NCBI GenBank assembly: GCA_039208045.1
Contig: JBCCRH010000110.1
Location: forward strand, 1-14,505
DNA length: 14,505 nt
From: JBCCRH01 sp039208045
GTDB taxonomy: Bacteria > Bacteroidota > Bacteroidia > Chitinophagales > Saprospiraceae
Direction: 5' to 3'
Part shown: positions 1-6,437 of the stretch, one piece after another
How the letters are laid out: every line of letters starts with the position of its first letter
Numbering within the stretch: position 1 is the stretch's first letter
Translations under genes and position numbers: made by a program
The notes under the pieces: model-generated
Told to the model about the DNA's origin: nothing
Databases searched by the model: none
Seen by the model: only the letters and a program-made list of their open reading frames with translations

Positions 1-2
1 CT

Positions 3-60
3 TACTTTTAGGCATTTCTTACCATCCTAGCCGCATAAAATGGCAACTCAGCGCTAAAAT
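3..60 (-). repeat. Copy A of duplicated methyltransferase 3' end
   Basis: These 58 bp match 295-352 at a constant offset of 292 bp. The first 38 bp are identical and the remaining 20 carry 5 mismatches. On the minus strand they encode a C-terminus ending PFYAARMVRNA followed by TAA (stop at 8-10), the same last 11 residues as the fragment at 300-590. Beyond about position 61 the homology stops, so this copy is only a 3' tail with no gene attached to it inside the window. It could be a relic of a gene duplication or the edge of a larger duplication continuing to the left of the window. Confidence 0.85.
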
Positions 61-299
61 CAGGTACGTGCCTGCATAGGCTGCTCGCCTGAGGCGAGCG
101 CATTTAGTAGGTACTGTGCTGACTTATAGACAGTTTGTCCCCACAGGGACAATATGCCTTTACAAGCACATGTACAGGCTGTCAAAAAATGTCCGACTCA
201 TTCGGACAATCTGTCTGTAACTTACCGGTGCGTGCCTAAAACTGCCCCCGTAGGCGGGCAAGCTGTAATTACCATTGCAGCCCTGCGCGCACCATACTT
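61..299. other. Gene-free spacer with four regularly spaced hairpins
   Basis: This stretch holds no convincing coding region. It contains three clean short inverted repeats and one weak one: 83-99 (7-bp stem GCTCGCC/GGCGAGC, loop TGA), 135-152 (TTGTCCC/GGGACAA, loop CACA), 190-208 (TGTCCGA/TCGGACA, 5-nt loop) and 243-260 (outer TGCCC/GGGCA only). Their centres lie about 52, 55 and 53 bp apart and the gaps between them are 35, 37 and 34 bp. Short direct repeats follow the same pitch: GGTACGTGCCT at 63-73 and GGTGCGTGCCT at 227-237 (164 bp, about three pitches). The region looks like a strongly diverged tandem array of a hairpin-bearing unit, but its function is unknown. Confidence 0.55.
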
Positions 300-352
300 T
301 TAGGCATTTCTTACCATCCTAGCCGCATAAAACGGCACCCCAGCATTAAAAT
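295..352 (-). repeat. Copy B of duplicated methyltransferase 3' end
   Basis: This is the partner of the repeat at 3-60, matching at 53 of 58 positions. It forms the 3' end of the truncated methyltransferase reading frame (stop codon at 300-302) and extends 5 bp past the stop. That the match runs beyond the stop shows the copying acted on DNA and did not respect the gene boundary. Confidence 0.85.
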
Positions 353-590
353 ACTCCTCTTTAATCGCCTCAAAACCATTCGCCTTAAGCGAATGATCGG
401 TGGGCCGATCCAAGTGACAACCCTGAGCGAGCTGTTTCCACAGGGGCGTCACGACTTTTTGCGAAAGCGCCACCCAATTACGCTGCGCTCGAATATGTTC
501 CAGCACGATCAGCTCACCTTTTGGCGAAAGCCAATGCCTAATCTGCTGAATAGCGACTACTGCATCTGGAATGGTGCAAAGAACAACCAC
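300..590 (-). pseudogene. 5'-truncated class I SAM-dependent methyltransferase
   Basis: The 96 residues read from GTG at 590 resemble the C-terminal half of class I SAM-dependent methyltransferases: the late-Rossmann strand VVVLCTIPDA, a helix, then GELIVLEHIRAQ, a GCHLDRPT segment, and the final strand leading to PFYAARMVRNA. Family members usually have about 200 residues with a glycine-rich SAM-binding loop in the first half; here that half is absent. Upstream the frame stays open but runs into the last codons of the rhomboid gene (stop at 599-601) and encodes nothing methyltransferase-like. I therefore read it as a remnant, probably inactive. An alternative is a short expressed fragment translated from the end of the pfkA-rhomboid transcript. 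No start signal for an intact version is visible. Confidence 0.65.
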
Positions 591-598
591 ACATCTAC

Positions 599-1318
599 TT
601 AGCTTATCGTGCGGAACCAGCCATCTTCATCTCGCCGACGCTGCTCCTCCATGCGCTGCTGGCGCGTCTTTTCAAAAGCATTGGGATCGAGAAAACTTTC
701 CTTCGTTTCTTCTTCTAATTCCCACGAGTAGACCGGCTTTTTTTCATCCTCTTCAATGGCTTCCTTAAACCAGTAAGAGGCGAAAATGCCAACAATGCCC
801 CCAATCAAGTGGCTTTCCCAAGAGATGCCTTCTTGCCCCGGCAGGATGCCCGCAAACATGGAGCCGTAGTAGAATACCACGATCAGCGCCAGAACAATAG
901 ACTTCAGGTTGCGGCGAAAAATACCATTCCAAAAAACAAAGGACACCAAACCATAGACCACACCGCTAGCTCCAATATGGAAGACCTCCCGACCAAAGAG
1001 CCACACTCCCAAGCCGGTGAGCAGATAAATCATCATAAAACTCGGTATGGCGATCCGCCGATAAAAGAACCAGATGATGGCCGTGAGGGCAAAGAAAGGA
1101 GGGGTATTGGAAAGTAAATGCCCCCAATCGGAGTGGATCAGTGGGGCGAAGATCACACCTCGAAGGCCCCATATTTCCCCTGGATAAATACCTAACCAAC
1201 CAAAGTTGAAGGGAAGAATGAATTGTATAAGGTGAATAATCCATAATACCGCCACCATATAAAATGGTACGGTAAGACTTTCTTGCAATTTCTTATTGAA
1301 TGATTGTCTGGCTGCCAT
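599..1318 (-). CDS. Rhomboid family intramembrane serine protease
   Basis: A 239-residue polytopic membrane protein of the rhomboid family, which cleaves transmembrane segments of other membrane proteins within the bilayer. The signature motifs are present: HxxxN in loop/helix 2 (H67, N71), the active-site GASG with S118 at 116-119, and the catalytic histidine H170 in SHLIGG. Around six hydrophobic segments can be counted between residues 18 and 185. The last 50 or so residues form a highly charged cytoplasmic-type tail (acidic 186-206, then an Arg/Gln/Glu-rich stretch 217-233) not needed for the fold. The ATG at 1318 lies 12 bp after the pfkA stop, so the gene is probably co-transcribed with pfkA. 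The substrate cannot be read from sequence. Confidence 0.93.
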   Translation of the reverse strand: MAARQSFNKKLQESLTVPFYMVAVLWIIHLIQFILPFNFGWLGIYPGEIWGLRGVIFAPLIHSDWGHLLSNTPPFFALTAIIWFFYRRIAIPSFMMIYLLTGLGVWLFGREVFHIGASGVVYGLVSFVFWNGIFRRNLKSIVLALIVVFYYGSMFAGILPGQEGISWESHLIGGIVGIFASYWFKEAIEEDEKKPVYSWELEEETKESFLDPNAFEKTRQQRMEEQRRRDEDGWFRTIS

Positions 1319-1330
1319 ATATTTATTGTA

Positions 1331-2299
1331 TCAACTCAATACTTCAACCATTTCAAGTAGGGTAGGGTTGATGGGAAGGTTATGTTTTATTGCTTTTCCA
1401 AAAGGTGTGAAGGTAATTTTTCCATTCACAATACCTACCATCTCCCCCTTTTTTCCATTGAGTAGAGCTTTTACGGCTTCCATACCCATCTGACTCGCAC
1501 GCACGCGTTCGAGGCAAGTTGGGCTACCTCCCCGCTGCATGTGGCCTAATACGGATACGCGAACTTCATAGGGGCAGTGTTTCTCAATTTCTTCAGCAAT
1601 TTTGAACGCACCACCTGCATCATCCCCTTCGGCCACCACCACGATGCTCGAATTCTTCTTCCGCTTATGGAACTCAATCAACTGTTTAGATAGCGACTCA
1701 ATGTTAGTCTTGGTTTCTGGAATCAATACGGCTTCAGCCCCTACTGCAATAGCCGTGTTCAGAGCAATATAACCTGCATCGCGGCCCATCACCTCGATAA
1801 AGAAGAGTCGATCGTGCGCATTGGCCGTATCTTTTATATTATCAATAGCATGCATTGCGGTATTAATCGCCGTATCGTAGCCAATGGTGTAGTCGGTACC
1901 GACTAAGTCATTATCGATCGTGCCCGGGCATCCCATAATCGCGATATCCGGATATTCTGCCATAAACACATTAGCACCGGTGAAGGTGCCATCGCCGCCA
2001 ATCGCCACTATACTGTCTATTCCGTGTGCTTTGAGCTGGTCGTACGCTTGCTTGCGGCCTTCTGGGGTGCGGAATGCTTTACAGCGGGCAGAGCGTAGAA
2101 TGGTGCCGCCTTTTTGCAAAATATTACTTACAGAGTGGGCATCCATTTTCCAGAAATCAGCATCGATCATGCCTTGATAGCCTCGGAGAATTCCAACTGC
2201 TTCTTTGCCATGATGTAGTGCAGTACGGACTACAGCTCGTAAGCAAGCATTCATGCCAGGGGCATCTCCCCCTGAAGTAAAAACACCGATTTTTTGCAT
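1331..2299 (-). CDS. pfkA: ATP-dependent 6-phosphofructokinase
   Basis: Phosphorylates fructose 6-phosphate to fructose 1,6-bisphosphate, the committed step of glycolysis, in the cytoplasm. The 322 residues match the usual length of the bacterial PfkA subunit. Visible motifs are the N-terminal nucleotide loop FTSGGDAPGMN (7-17), GGDGT (101-105), the catalytic PGTIDND (125-131), MGRD (171-174) and the substrate-binding HMQRGGSP (253-260). Glycine at position 104 in GGDG marks the ATP-dependent type; pyrophosphate-dependent enzymes have aspartate there. The ATG at 2299 is 39 bp after the stop of the proline-rich protein gene and 12 bp before the rhomboid gene, so the three probably form one transcript. 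Confidence 0.97.
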   Translation of the reverse strand: MQKIGVFTSGGDAPGMNACLRAVVRTALHHGKEAVGILRGYQGMIDADFWKMDAHSVSNILQKGGTILRSARCKAFRTPEGRKQAYDQLKAHGIDSIVAIGGDGTFTGANVFMAEYPDIAIMGCPGTIDNDLVGTDYTIGYDTAINTAMHAIDNIKDTANAHDRLFFIEVMGRDAGYIALNTAIAVGAEAVLIPETKTNIESLSKQLIEFHKRKKNSSIVVVAEGDDAGGAFKIAEEIEKHCPYEVRVSVLGHMQRGGSPTCLERVRASQMGMEAVKALLNGKKGEMVGIVNGKITFTPFGKAIKHNLPINPTLLEMVEVLS

Positions 2300-2338
2300 T
2301 TCAGTTCTTATTGTGGGTCTGTTAGAATGTGGGAGATT

Positions 2339-3097
2339 TTATATGTATCGGCGACGTACGATCTTAATGAAATCTTTAGCGATTTCCTCACGATCTTCCT
2401 TCAACCAATGGTATTTGTTGGCCAAATCGGCAAGAAAGCTCTTCGCTCTGTCGATGGAACTAAAGCGATTGAGTTGGCTTAGTGCTTGGTTGAGAGCGTC
2501 CATATTTTTGCCGAATAGCTCATTCATGTAGAGTAAGCGATCATTGATAGCCAGGGCCTTGGTCAGGTCAGCGATGGGGCGGGCGCTCAGTTTTTCAGAT
2601 AGTTCTTTGGCTGCCTGATGCTCAAATAAACCTTCAAAGCCAGGGGGTGCTGAGATGGTCGGTTTAGCAGGGGGTGGCGGTGGTGGTGGTACAACTGTGG
2701 GGGCGGGCGGTTTGACTGGTGCTGGATCAGCTTTTGGTTTGGGGGGTGGAGGGGGTGTTTGGGTTACTGGCTCAGGCGTATTTATTTCTGGTATTTCAAT
2801 GATTCTGGGAGGTTTGTAGGCTTTCTTTTGTGGTTTGGGCTTCGAAGCTGGGGGCTCTACAATTTCTAGCTTAGGGCGCTGTGGGGCTTCGGCCTTAGCA
2901 GCAGCCTTTTTACTTTTCTTTTTTGACTTAGTGGGGGCTGGTGCCGCACCATCTTCAAGGAGCATTTCATAAAACTGCCGAACATAGCTAAGCATCAAGT
3001 CGCGCTCAATGGCTGCAATATCACCAGCGTCGATGTTCATGCTTTTGAATAGGGTGTTGATTTTGTCGAGTGTAATTTTTGCCTTCTGCAAATCCAT
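2339..3097 (-). CDS. Conserved proline-rich two-domain protein, function unknown
   Basis: I do not recognise a named family. The 252-residue protein has three parts. Residues 1-49 are a helical N-terminal segment. Residues 50-155 are a low-complexity Lys/Ala/Pro linker with runs of five (115-119) and seven (137-143) prolines. Residues 156-252 are a helical C-terminal domain containing INDRLLYMNELFGKN and ending FIKIVRRRYI; from memory, such a domain recurs in Bacteroidota hypothetical proteins. There is no signal peptide, so it is probably cytoplasmic. The start is placed at 3097: a longer frame opens at 3193, but a near-consensus promoter at 3122-3153 lies between the two, leaving a leader of about 18 nt for the 3097 ATG. 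It is the first gene of the probable operon with pfkA and the rhomboid gene. Confidence 0.8.
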   Translation of the reverse strand: MDLQKAKITLDKINTLFKSMNIDAGDIAAIERDLMLSYVRQFYEMLLEDGAAPAPTKSKKKSKKAAAKAEAPQRPKLEIVEPPASKPKPQKKAYKPPRIIEIPEINTPEPVTQTPPPPPKPKADPAPVKPPAPTVVPPPPPPPAKPTISAPPGFEGLFEHQAAKELSEKLSARPIADLTKALAINDRLLYMNELFGKNMDALNQALSQLNRFSSIDRAKSFLADLANKYHWLKEDREEIAKDFIKIVRRRYI

Positions 3098-3121
3098 AGA
3101 GTACAATTTTTTTGGACTGAA

Positions 3122-3153
3122 CAAATATACTCTTAATAAAATCACTGGGCAAA
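3122..3153 (-). promoter_or_regulatory. Bacteroidota-type promoter for the proline-rich protein/pfkA operon
   Basis: On the minus strand the sequence reads TTTG (3153-3150), 20 bp, then TATATTTG (3129-3122). This is a full match to the -33 TTTG and -7 TAnnTTTG consensus of Bacteroidota housekeeping promoters at the usual spacing. It would place the transcript start about 15-20 nt before the ATG at 3097. Confidence 0.75.
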
Positions 3154-3176
3154 GAAAGATTTGTTTACTCAAGGGC

Positions 3177-3208
3177 TTTGGAGGATTGTGCATGAAAGTC
3201 TACCTTAG
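3177..3208 (+). promoter_or_regulatory. Bacteroidota-type promoter for tdk
   Basis: TTTG at 3177-3180 is followed after 20 bp by TACCTTAG at 3201-3208, one mismatch from TAnnTTTG. Transcription would begin roughly 20 nt before the tdk ATG at 3236. It stands back to back with the minus-strand promoter, whose TTTG lies 23 bp away. Confidence 0.55.
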
Positions 3209-3235
3209 TAACAGTCAAATATCAATTAGTATAAT

Positions 3236-3850
3236 ATGTTTCTAGAACCCCATTTTAAAGGGCAGCGTAGTGGATGGATTGAGGTGATTTGTGGATCGAT
3301 GTTTTCAGGAAAAACCGAAGAGTTGATCCGTCGACTAAAGCGTGCCAAGATAGCCAACCAAAGAGTAGAGATATTTAAGCCGAAGGTAGATACCCGCTAC
3401 GACGAAGTCAAGGTCGTGTCGCACGATGCGAATTACATCCTTTCGACACCTATTGAGCATTCGCGTAAGTTGCTTAGCTTGTCGGATGGTGTAAATGTAG
3501 TGGGGATTGACGAAGCTCAGTTTTTTGATATGGAACTGGTGGATCATTGTCAGCAATTGGCGCTTCGCGGTATCCGCGTGATTGTAGCGGGTTTGGATAT
3601 GGACTTCAGGGGTAAGCCGTTTGGCCCAATGCCCAATTTGTTGGCTGTCGCCGAATATATTACTAAGGTACATGCCATTTGTCATCATTGTGGCAATTTA
3701 GCTACCCATTCCTACCGCCTACAAAAAGAAGATGCCACAGTGCTACTAGGCGAAAAAGATGCTTATGAAGCCCGCTGTAGGACTTGCTATGCAATGGGCA
3801 ACATCCTAGATTTACGCATACCAGAGGCGCCAGGGACCAAAAAAAGCTAA
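3236..3850 (+). CDS. tdk: Thymidine kinase (type II, zinc-binding)
   Basis: Phosphorylates thymidine to dTMP with ATP in the pyrimidine salvage pathway. The 204 residues fit the type II (TK1-like) family. Motifs: P-loop GSMFSGKT (20-27), DEAQFF (92-97) with the catalytic glutamate E93, and four zinc ligands C149/C152 and C181/C184 that hold the lasso domain. The C-terminal part closing the thymidine site (SYRLQKEDA, 159-167) is also recognisable. The first residues MFLEPH match what is usual for Bacteroidota homologues, supporting the ATG at 3236, which has no Shine-Dalgarno sequence but a promoter at the right distance. It is transcribed divergently from the pfkA operon and followed by a hairpin. 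Confidence 0.97.
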   Translation: MFLEPHFKGQRSGWIEVICGSMFSGKTEELIRRLKRAKIANQRVEIFKPKVDTRYDEVKVVSHDANYILSTPIEHSRKLLSLSDGVNVVGIDEAQFFDMELVDHCQQLALRGIRVIVAGLDMDFRGKPFGPMPNLLAVAEYITKVHAICHHCGNLATHSYRLQKEDATVLLGEKDAYEARCRTCYAMGNILDLRIPEAPGTKKS

Positions 3851-3874
3851 CCAGCCCCAAATAGTTGGGACTGG
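3851..3874 (+). terminator. Hairpin directly after tdk, possible terminator
   Basis: The inverted repeat CCAGCCCCAA / TTGGGACTGG starts at the base after the tdk stop codon. It forms a 9-bp stem with one C-A mismatch and a 4-nt loop. There is no T-run behind it, so it may act as a weak terminator or as a 3'-end stabiliser. Confidence 0.5.
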
Positions 3875-4125
3875 CTCACTGCGAAGCATCACATTAGTTT
3901 TCATAACTTCTATACATGACGCAAAATGGTTCCCCGATTGCTATCGGGGTTGCAAACCACTTAATCGTCAGTATAAGTACGAGCGCGTTTGTAAGTAAAA
4001 AAACTCGTCGACTTTCTATCCGTAAATGGTAACACTAAGCTAGATAGAAATGGAAGATGTGGAAAACCACAATTCTGAATATGTCAGGTTTTTGATTTTG
4101 CTGCTTTCAATTCCTCGTCATTGCT
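3875..4125. other. tdk-purH spacer
   Basis: About 250 bp without a supported gene. An open frame in phase with purH starts at 4050, but the promoter element at 4126-4133 lies within it and homology to PurH starts only at 4164. Besides the palindrome at 3932-3949 I see no riboswitch, RNA gene or repeat here. Confidence 0.5.
3932..3949. repeat. Short palindrome CCCCGAT-N4-ATCGGGG
   Basis: A perfect 7-bp inverted repeat with the loop TGCT. It closely resembles the 16-bp palindrome CCCGATAGCTATCGGG at 9386-9401, also between genes. The two look like members of a dispersed intergenic palindrome family. Confidence 0.65.
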
Positions 4126-4133
4126 TACCTTTG
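4126..4133 (+). promoter_or_regulatory. -7 element TAnnTTTG upstream of purH
   Basis: TACCTTTG matches the Bacteroidota -7 consensus exactly and lies 30 bp before the purH ATG at 4164. A matching -33 TTTG is not at the ideal spacing; the nearest TTTTG (4096-4100) leaves 25 bp. It would drive purH and probably the three genes behind it. Confidence 0.45.
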
Positions 4134-4163
4134 CCCCTCTTTTCCAACCAATCGCAAACTTTA

Positions 4164-5690
4164 ATGGATACCAAGCAGATAAAAACCGCACTGATTTCTG
4201 TCTACTACAAAGATGGGCTAGCTCCAATCATTGAAGTATTGAAAGAACTGGGCGTCACAATTTACTCTACCGGAGGTACACAGGCTTTTATTGAAAAACA
4301 AGGGGCCACTGTGATCGCTGTTGAGGATCTAACCACCTATCCTTCTATTCTTGATGGCCGCGTCAAAACGCTACACCCCAAAGTATTTGGGGGTATTCTG
4401 GCGCGTCGTGAGCAAAGTCACCTGACGCAGCTAGAGCAGTACACGATTCCTGAGATTGACTTGGTGATCGTCGATTTGTATCCTTTTGAAGAAACGGTGG
4501 CAAGTACAGAAGAAGAAGCTGCCATCATTGAGAAAATCGATATTGGAGGGATTTCTCTAATTCGCGCAGCAGCCAAAAACTACCGAGATGTAGTGGTAGT
4601 GCCTTCAAGAGCACAATACGGGATGCTTTTAGAGCTGCTGAAGACCAAGCGTGGAAGCACAGACCTAGTGGATCGGAAAGCACTAGCTCGCGAAGCATTT
4701 ATGATTTCTAGTCATTACGATACAGCCATCTACCAACACTTTAGTAAAGGGGCAGAAGAAAGTGCCTTCAAACAAAGTATCCCACAGGGGGAAGTACTGC
4801 GCTATGGCGAAAATCCTCATCAGAGAGGTATATTCTATGGAAATTTGGATGATATGCTTGAAAAACTAAATGGCAAAGCATTGTCTTACAATAACTTGGT
4901 AGATGTTGATGCGGCAGTGGGCCTAATGGCAGAATTTGAAGGGGCAGCACCGACTTTTGCGGTCTTAAAGCATACTAACTCTTGTGGAATTGCTACTCGG
5001 CCTACAGTTTTAGAGGCTTGGAAAGCAGCTTTAGCAGGAGATTCGACTAGTGCATTCGGGGGTATTTTAATTTGTAATCAAACCATCGATGAAGCAACTG
5101 CGGCGGAGATCGACAAAATTTTCTACGAGGTACTTATTGCTCCAGGTTTTACCGAGGGAGCTTTCACGCTACTGAGTAAAAAGAAGAAAAGAGTATTATT
5201 GAAAATTAAGAAATTCTACCGCCACACCAAGAACTTCAAGAGCTTACTCAACGGAGTGATTGAACAGGATGCAGACTTAAAGATGGAAACGGCTGATGAT
5301 TTCACGACAGTGACCAAAGCTACGCCAACGCCGTCCCAAATTGTAGATTTAGTATTTGCGAATAAGTGCGCGAAGCATTTAAAATCTAATACTATTGCTC
5401 TGATAAAAGACCAACAATTAGTGGGGATGGGCTGTGGCCAAACGTCGCGTGTGGATGCACTCAAGCAGGCAATTACCAAAGCACGCCACTTTGGCTTACC
5501 TTTGGAAGGTGCAGTGATGGCATCTGATGCCTTTTTTCCTTTTCCAGATTGTGTAGAAATTGCACATCAGGCAGGAATCAAAGCAGTAATACAGCCTGGC
5601 GGATCGATCAGAGATAAGGAGAGCATAGCCTATTGTAACACCAATGGATTAGCGATGGTAACGACGAGCACTCGCCACTTTAAGCACTAA
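4164..5690 (+). CDS. purH: Bifunctional AICAR transformylase / IMP cyclohydrolase
   Basis: Catalyses the last two steps of de novo purine synthesis: formylation of AICAR by 10-formyl-tetrahydrofolate and ring closure to IMP. The 508 residues match the family length. The N-terminal MGS-fold cyclohydrolase domain shows STGGT (35-39) and DGRVKTLHPK (64-73). The transformylase domain shows RYGENPHQ (213-220), YNNLVDVDAA (242-251), the catalytic Lys-His pair in LKHTNSCG (K269, H270), SDAFFPF (454-460) and PGGSIRDKES (478-487). The start at 4164 is preferred over an in-frame ATG at 4050: the extra 38 residues are hydrophobic and unlike the family, and the promoter -7 element lies inside them. coaX begins 9 bp after the stop. 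Confidence 0.97.
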   Translation: MDTKQIKTALISVYYKDGLAPIIEVLKELGVTIYSTGGTQAFIEKQGATVIAVEDLTTYPSILDGRVKTLHPKVFGGILARREQSHLTQLEQYTIPEIDLVIVDLYPFEETVASTEEEAAIIEKIDIGGISLIRAAAKNYRDVVVVPSRAQYGMLLELLKTKRGSTDLVDRKALAREAFMISSHYDTAIYQHFSKGAEESAFKQSIPQGEVLRYGENPHQRGIFYGNLDDMLEKLNGKALSYNNLVDVDAAVGLMAEFEGAAPTFAVLKHTNSCGIATRPTVLEAWKAALAGDSTSAFGGILICNQTIDEATAAEIDKIFYEVLIAPGFTEGAFTLLSKKKKRVLLKIKKFYRHTKNFKSLLNGVIEQDADLKMETADDFTTVTKATPTPSQIVDLVFANKCAKHLKSNTIALIKDQQLVGMGCGQTSRVDALKQAITKARHFGLPLEGAVMASDAFFPFPDCVEIAHQAGIKAVIQPGGSIRDKESIAYCNTNGLAMVTTSTRHFKH

Positions 5691-5699
5691 CAGAAGAGG

Positions 5700-6437
5700 G
5701 TGAATCTCGCAGTTGATATTGGAAATACACGGACTAAGCTGGGCCTTTTTGACGAAAGTCAGACCCTAAAGCAGCTGGAGTTGTGGTCGGATTTTACATT
5801 TGATAAACTTTTAGCATATACAACCAACCATCCAGTTGAAAATGTCATCTTTTCCTCTGTGGGTCAGGAGTTATCTCCGGATGCACTCGCTCGTTTTTTT
5901 ACCCATATTAATGGGTTACATTTAGATGCCCAAACGCCCTTACCAATAAAAAATCATTATAAAACACCAGAAACATTGGGGAAAGATCGACTGGCAGCGG
6001 TAGTAGGTGCTGCCAAGTTATATCCTAATGAGTATTGTTTGGTAATTGATGCTGGAACCTGCATTACGTACGATTTTTTAGAAGCAGGTATCCACTATCA
6101 AGGAGGAAATATTGCACCCGGTTTGCATATGCGCTTCCAAGCGATGCAGCACTTTACCAAGCGACTACCCCTAGTGGAACCAGAACCACAGGAAGATGCT
6201 ATTGGGAAAACCACTAAATCGGCCCTCCAGAATGGGGTAGTGAAGGGAATACTGCATGAAATAGAGGGGTATGTCGCCTATTGTCAGGAGCAGTATGGAA
6301 AAATAAGGGTCATTTTAACAGGGGGAGACGCTGATTTTTTGGCAAAACAATTGAAAAGAAAGATATTTGTACACCATAATTTAGTCCTGGAAGGGCTATG
6401 CAAAATTTTAGACTATAATGTTAAGCTTTCTACATAG
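5700..6437 (+). CDS. coaX: Type III pantothenate kinase
   Basis: Phosphorylates pantothenate, the first step of coenzyme A synthesis. Type III enzymes belong to the ASKHA fold and are not inhibited by CoA. The 245-residue protein carries the phosphate loop DIGNTRTK (6-13), GKDR (94-97) with the likely catalytic aspartate D96, DAGTCITYD (117-125), GGNIAPGLHMR (135-145) and TGGDA (207-211). It starts with GTG; the next codons (NLAVDIGNT) are exactly where family members begin. An AGAAGAGG stretch abuts the GTG too closely to be a normal Shine-Dalgarno sequence. The 3' end overlaps the next gene by 20 bp, arguing for translational coupling. Confidence 0.95.
   Translation: MNLAVDIGNTRTKLGLFDESQTLKQLELWSDFTFDKLLAYTTNHPVENVIFSSVGQELSPDALARFFTHINGLHLDAQTPLPIKNHYKTPETLGKDRLAAVVGAAKLYPNEYCLVIDAGTCITYDFLEAGIHYQGGNIAPGLHMRFQAMQHFTKRLPLVEPEPQEDAIGKTTKSALQNGVVKGILHEIEGYVAYCQEQYGKIRVILTGGDADFLAKQLKRKIFVHHNLVLEGLCKILDYNVKLST

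Noticed and set aside
61..299. CRISPR array
   Set aside because: The units are not identical repeats, the hairpin stems differ from each other, and no cas genes are present.
393..602. Plus-strand small gene opposite the methyltransferase remnant
   Set aside because: The product is arginine/histidine-rich without family resemblance and mirrors the coding frame of the opposite strand.
809..1117. Plus-strand reading frame opposite the rhomboid gene
   Set aside because: Composition is that of an antisense shadow; the minus strand encodes a rhomboid with all catalytic motifs.
3098..3193. Longer start for the proline-rich protein at 3193
   Set aside because: A full-consensus promoter lies between 3193 and 3097, so the longer form would not be transcribed from it.
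4050..4163. In-frame N-terminal extension of PurH from an ATG at 4050
   Set aside because: The 38 extra residues do not resemble PurH and the -7 promoter element lies inside this stretch; the family start fits 4164.
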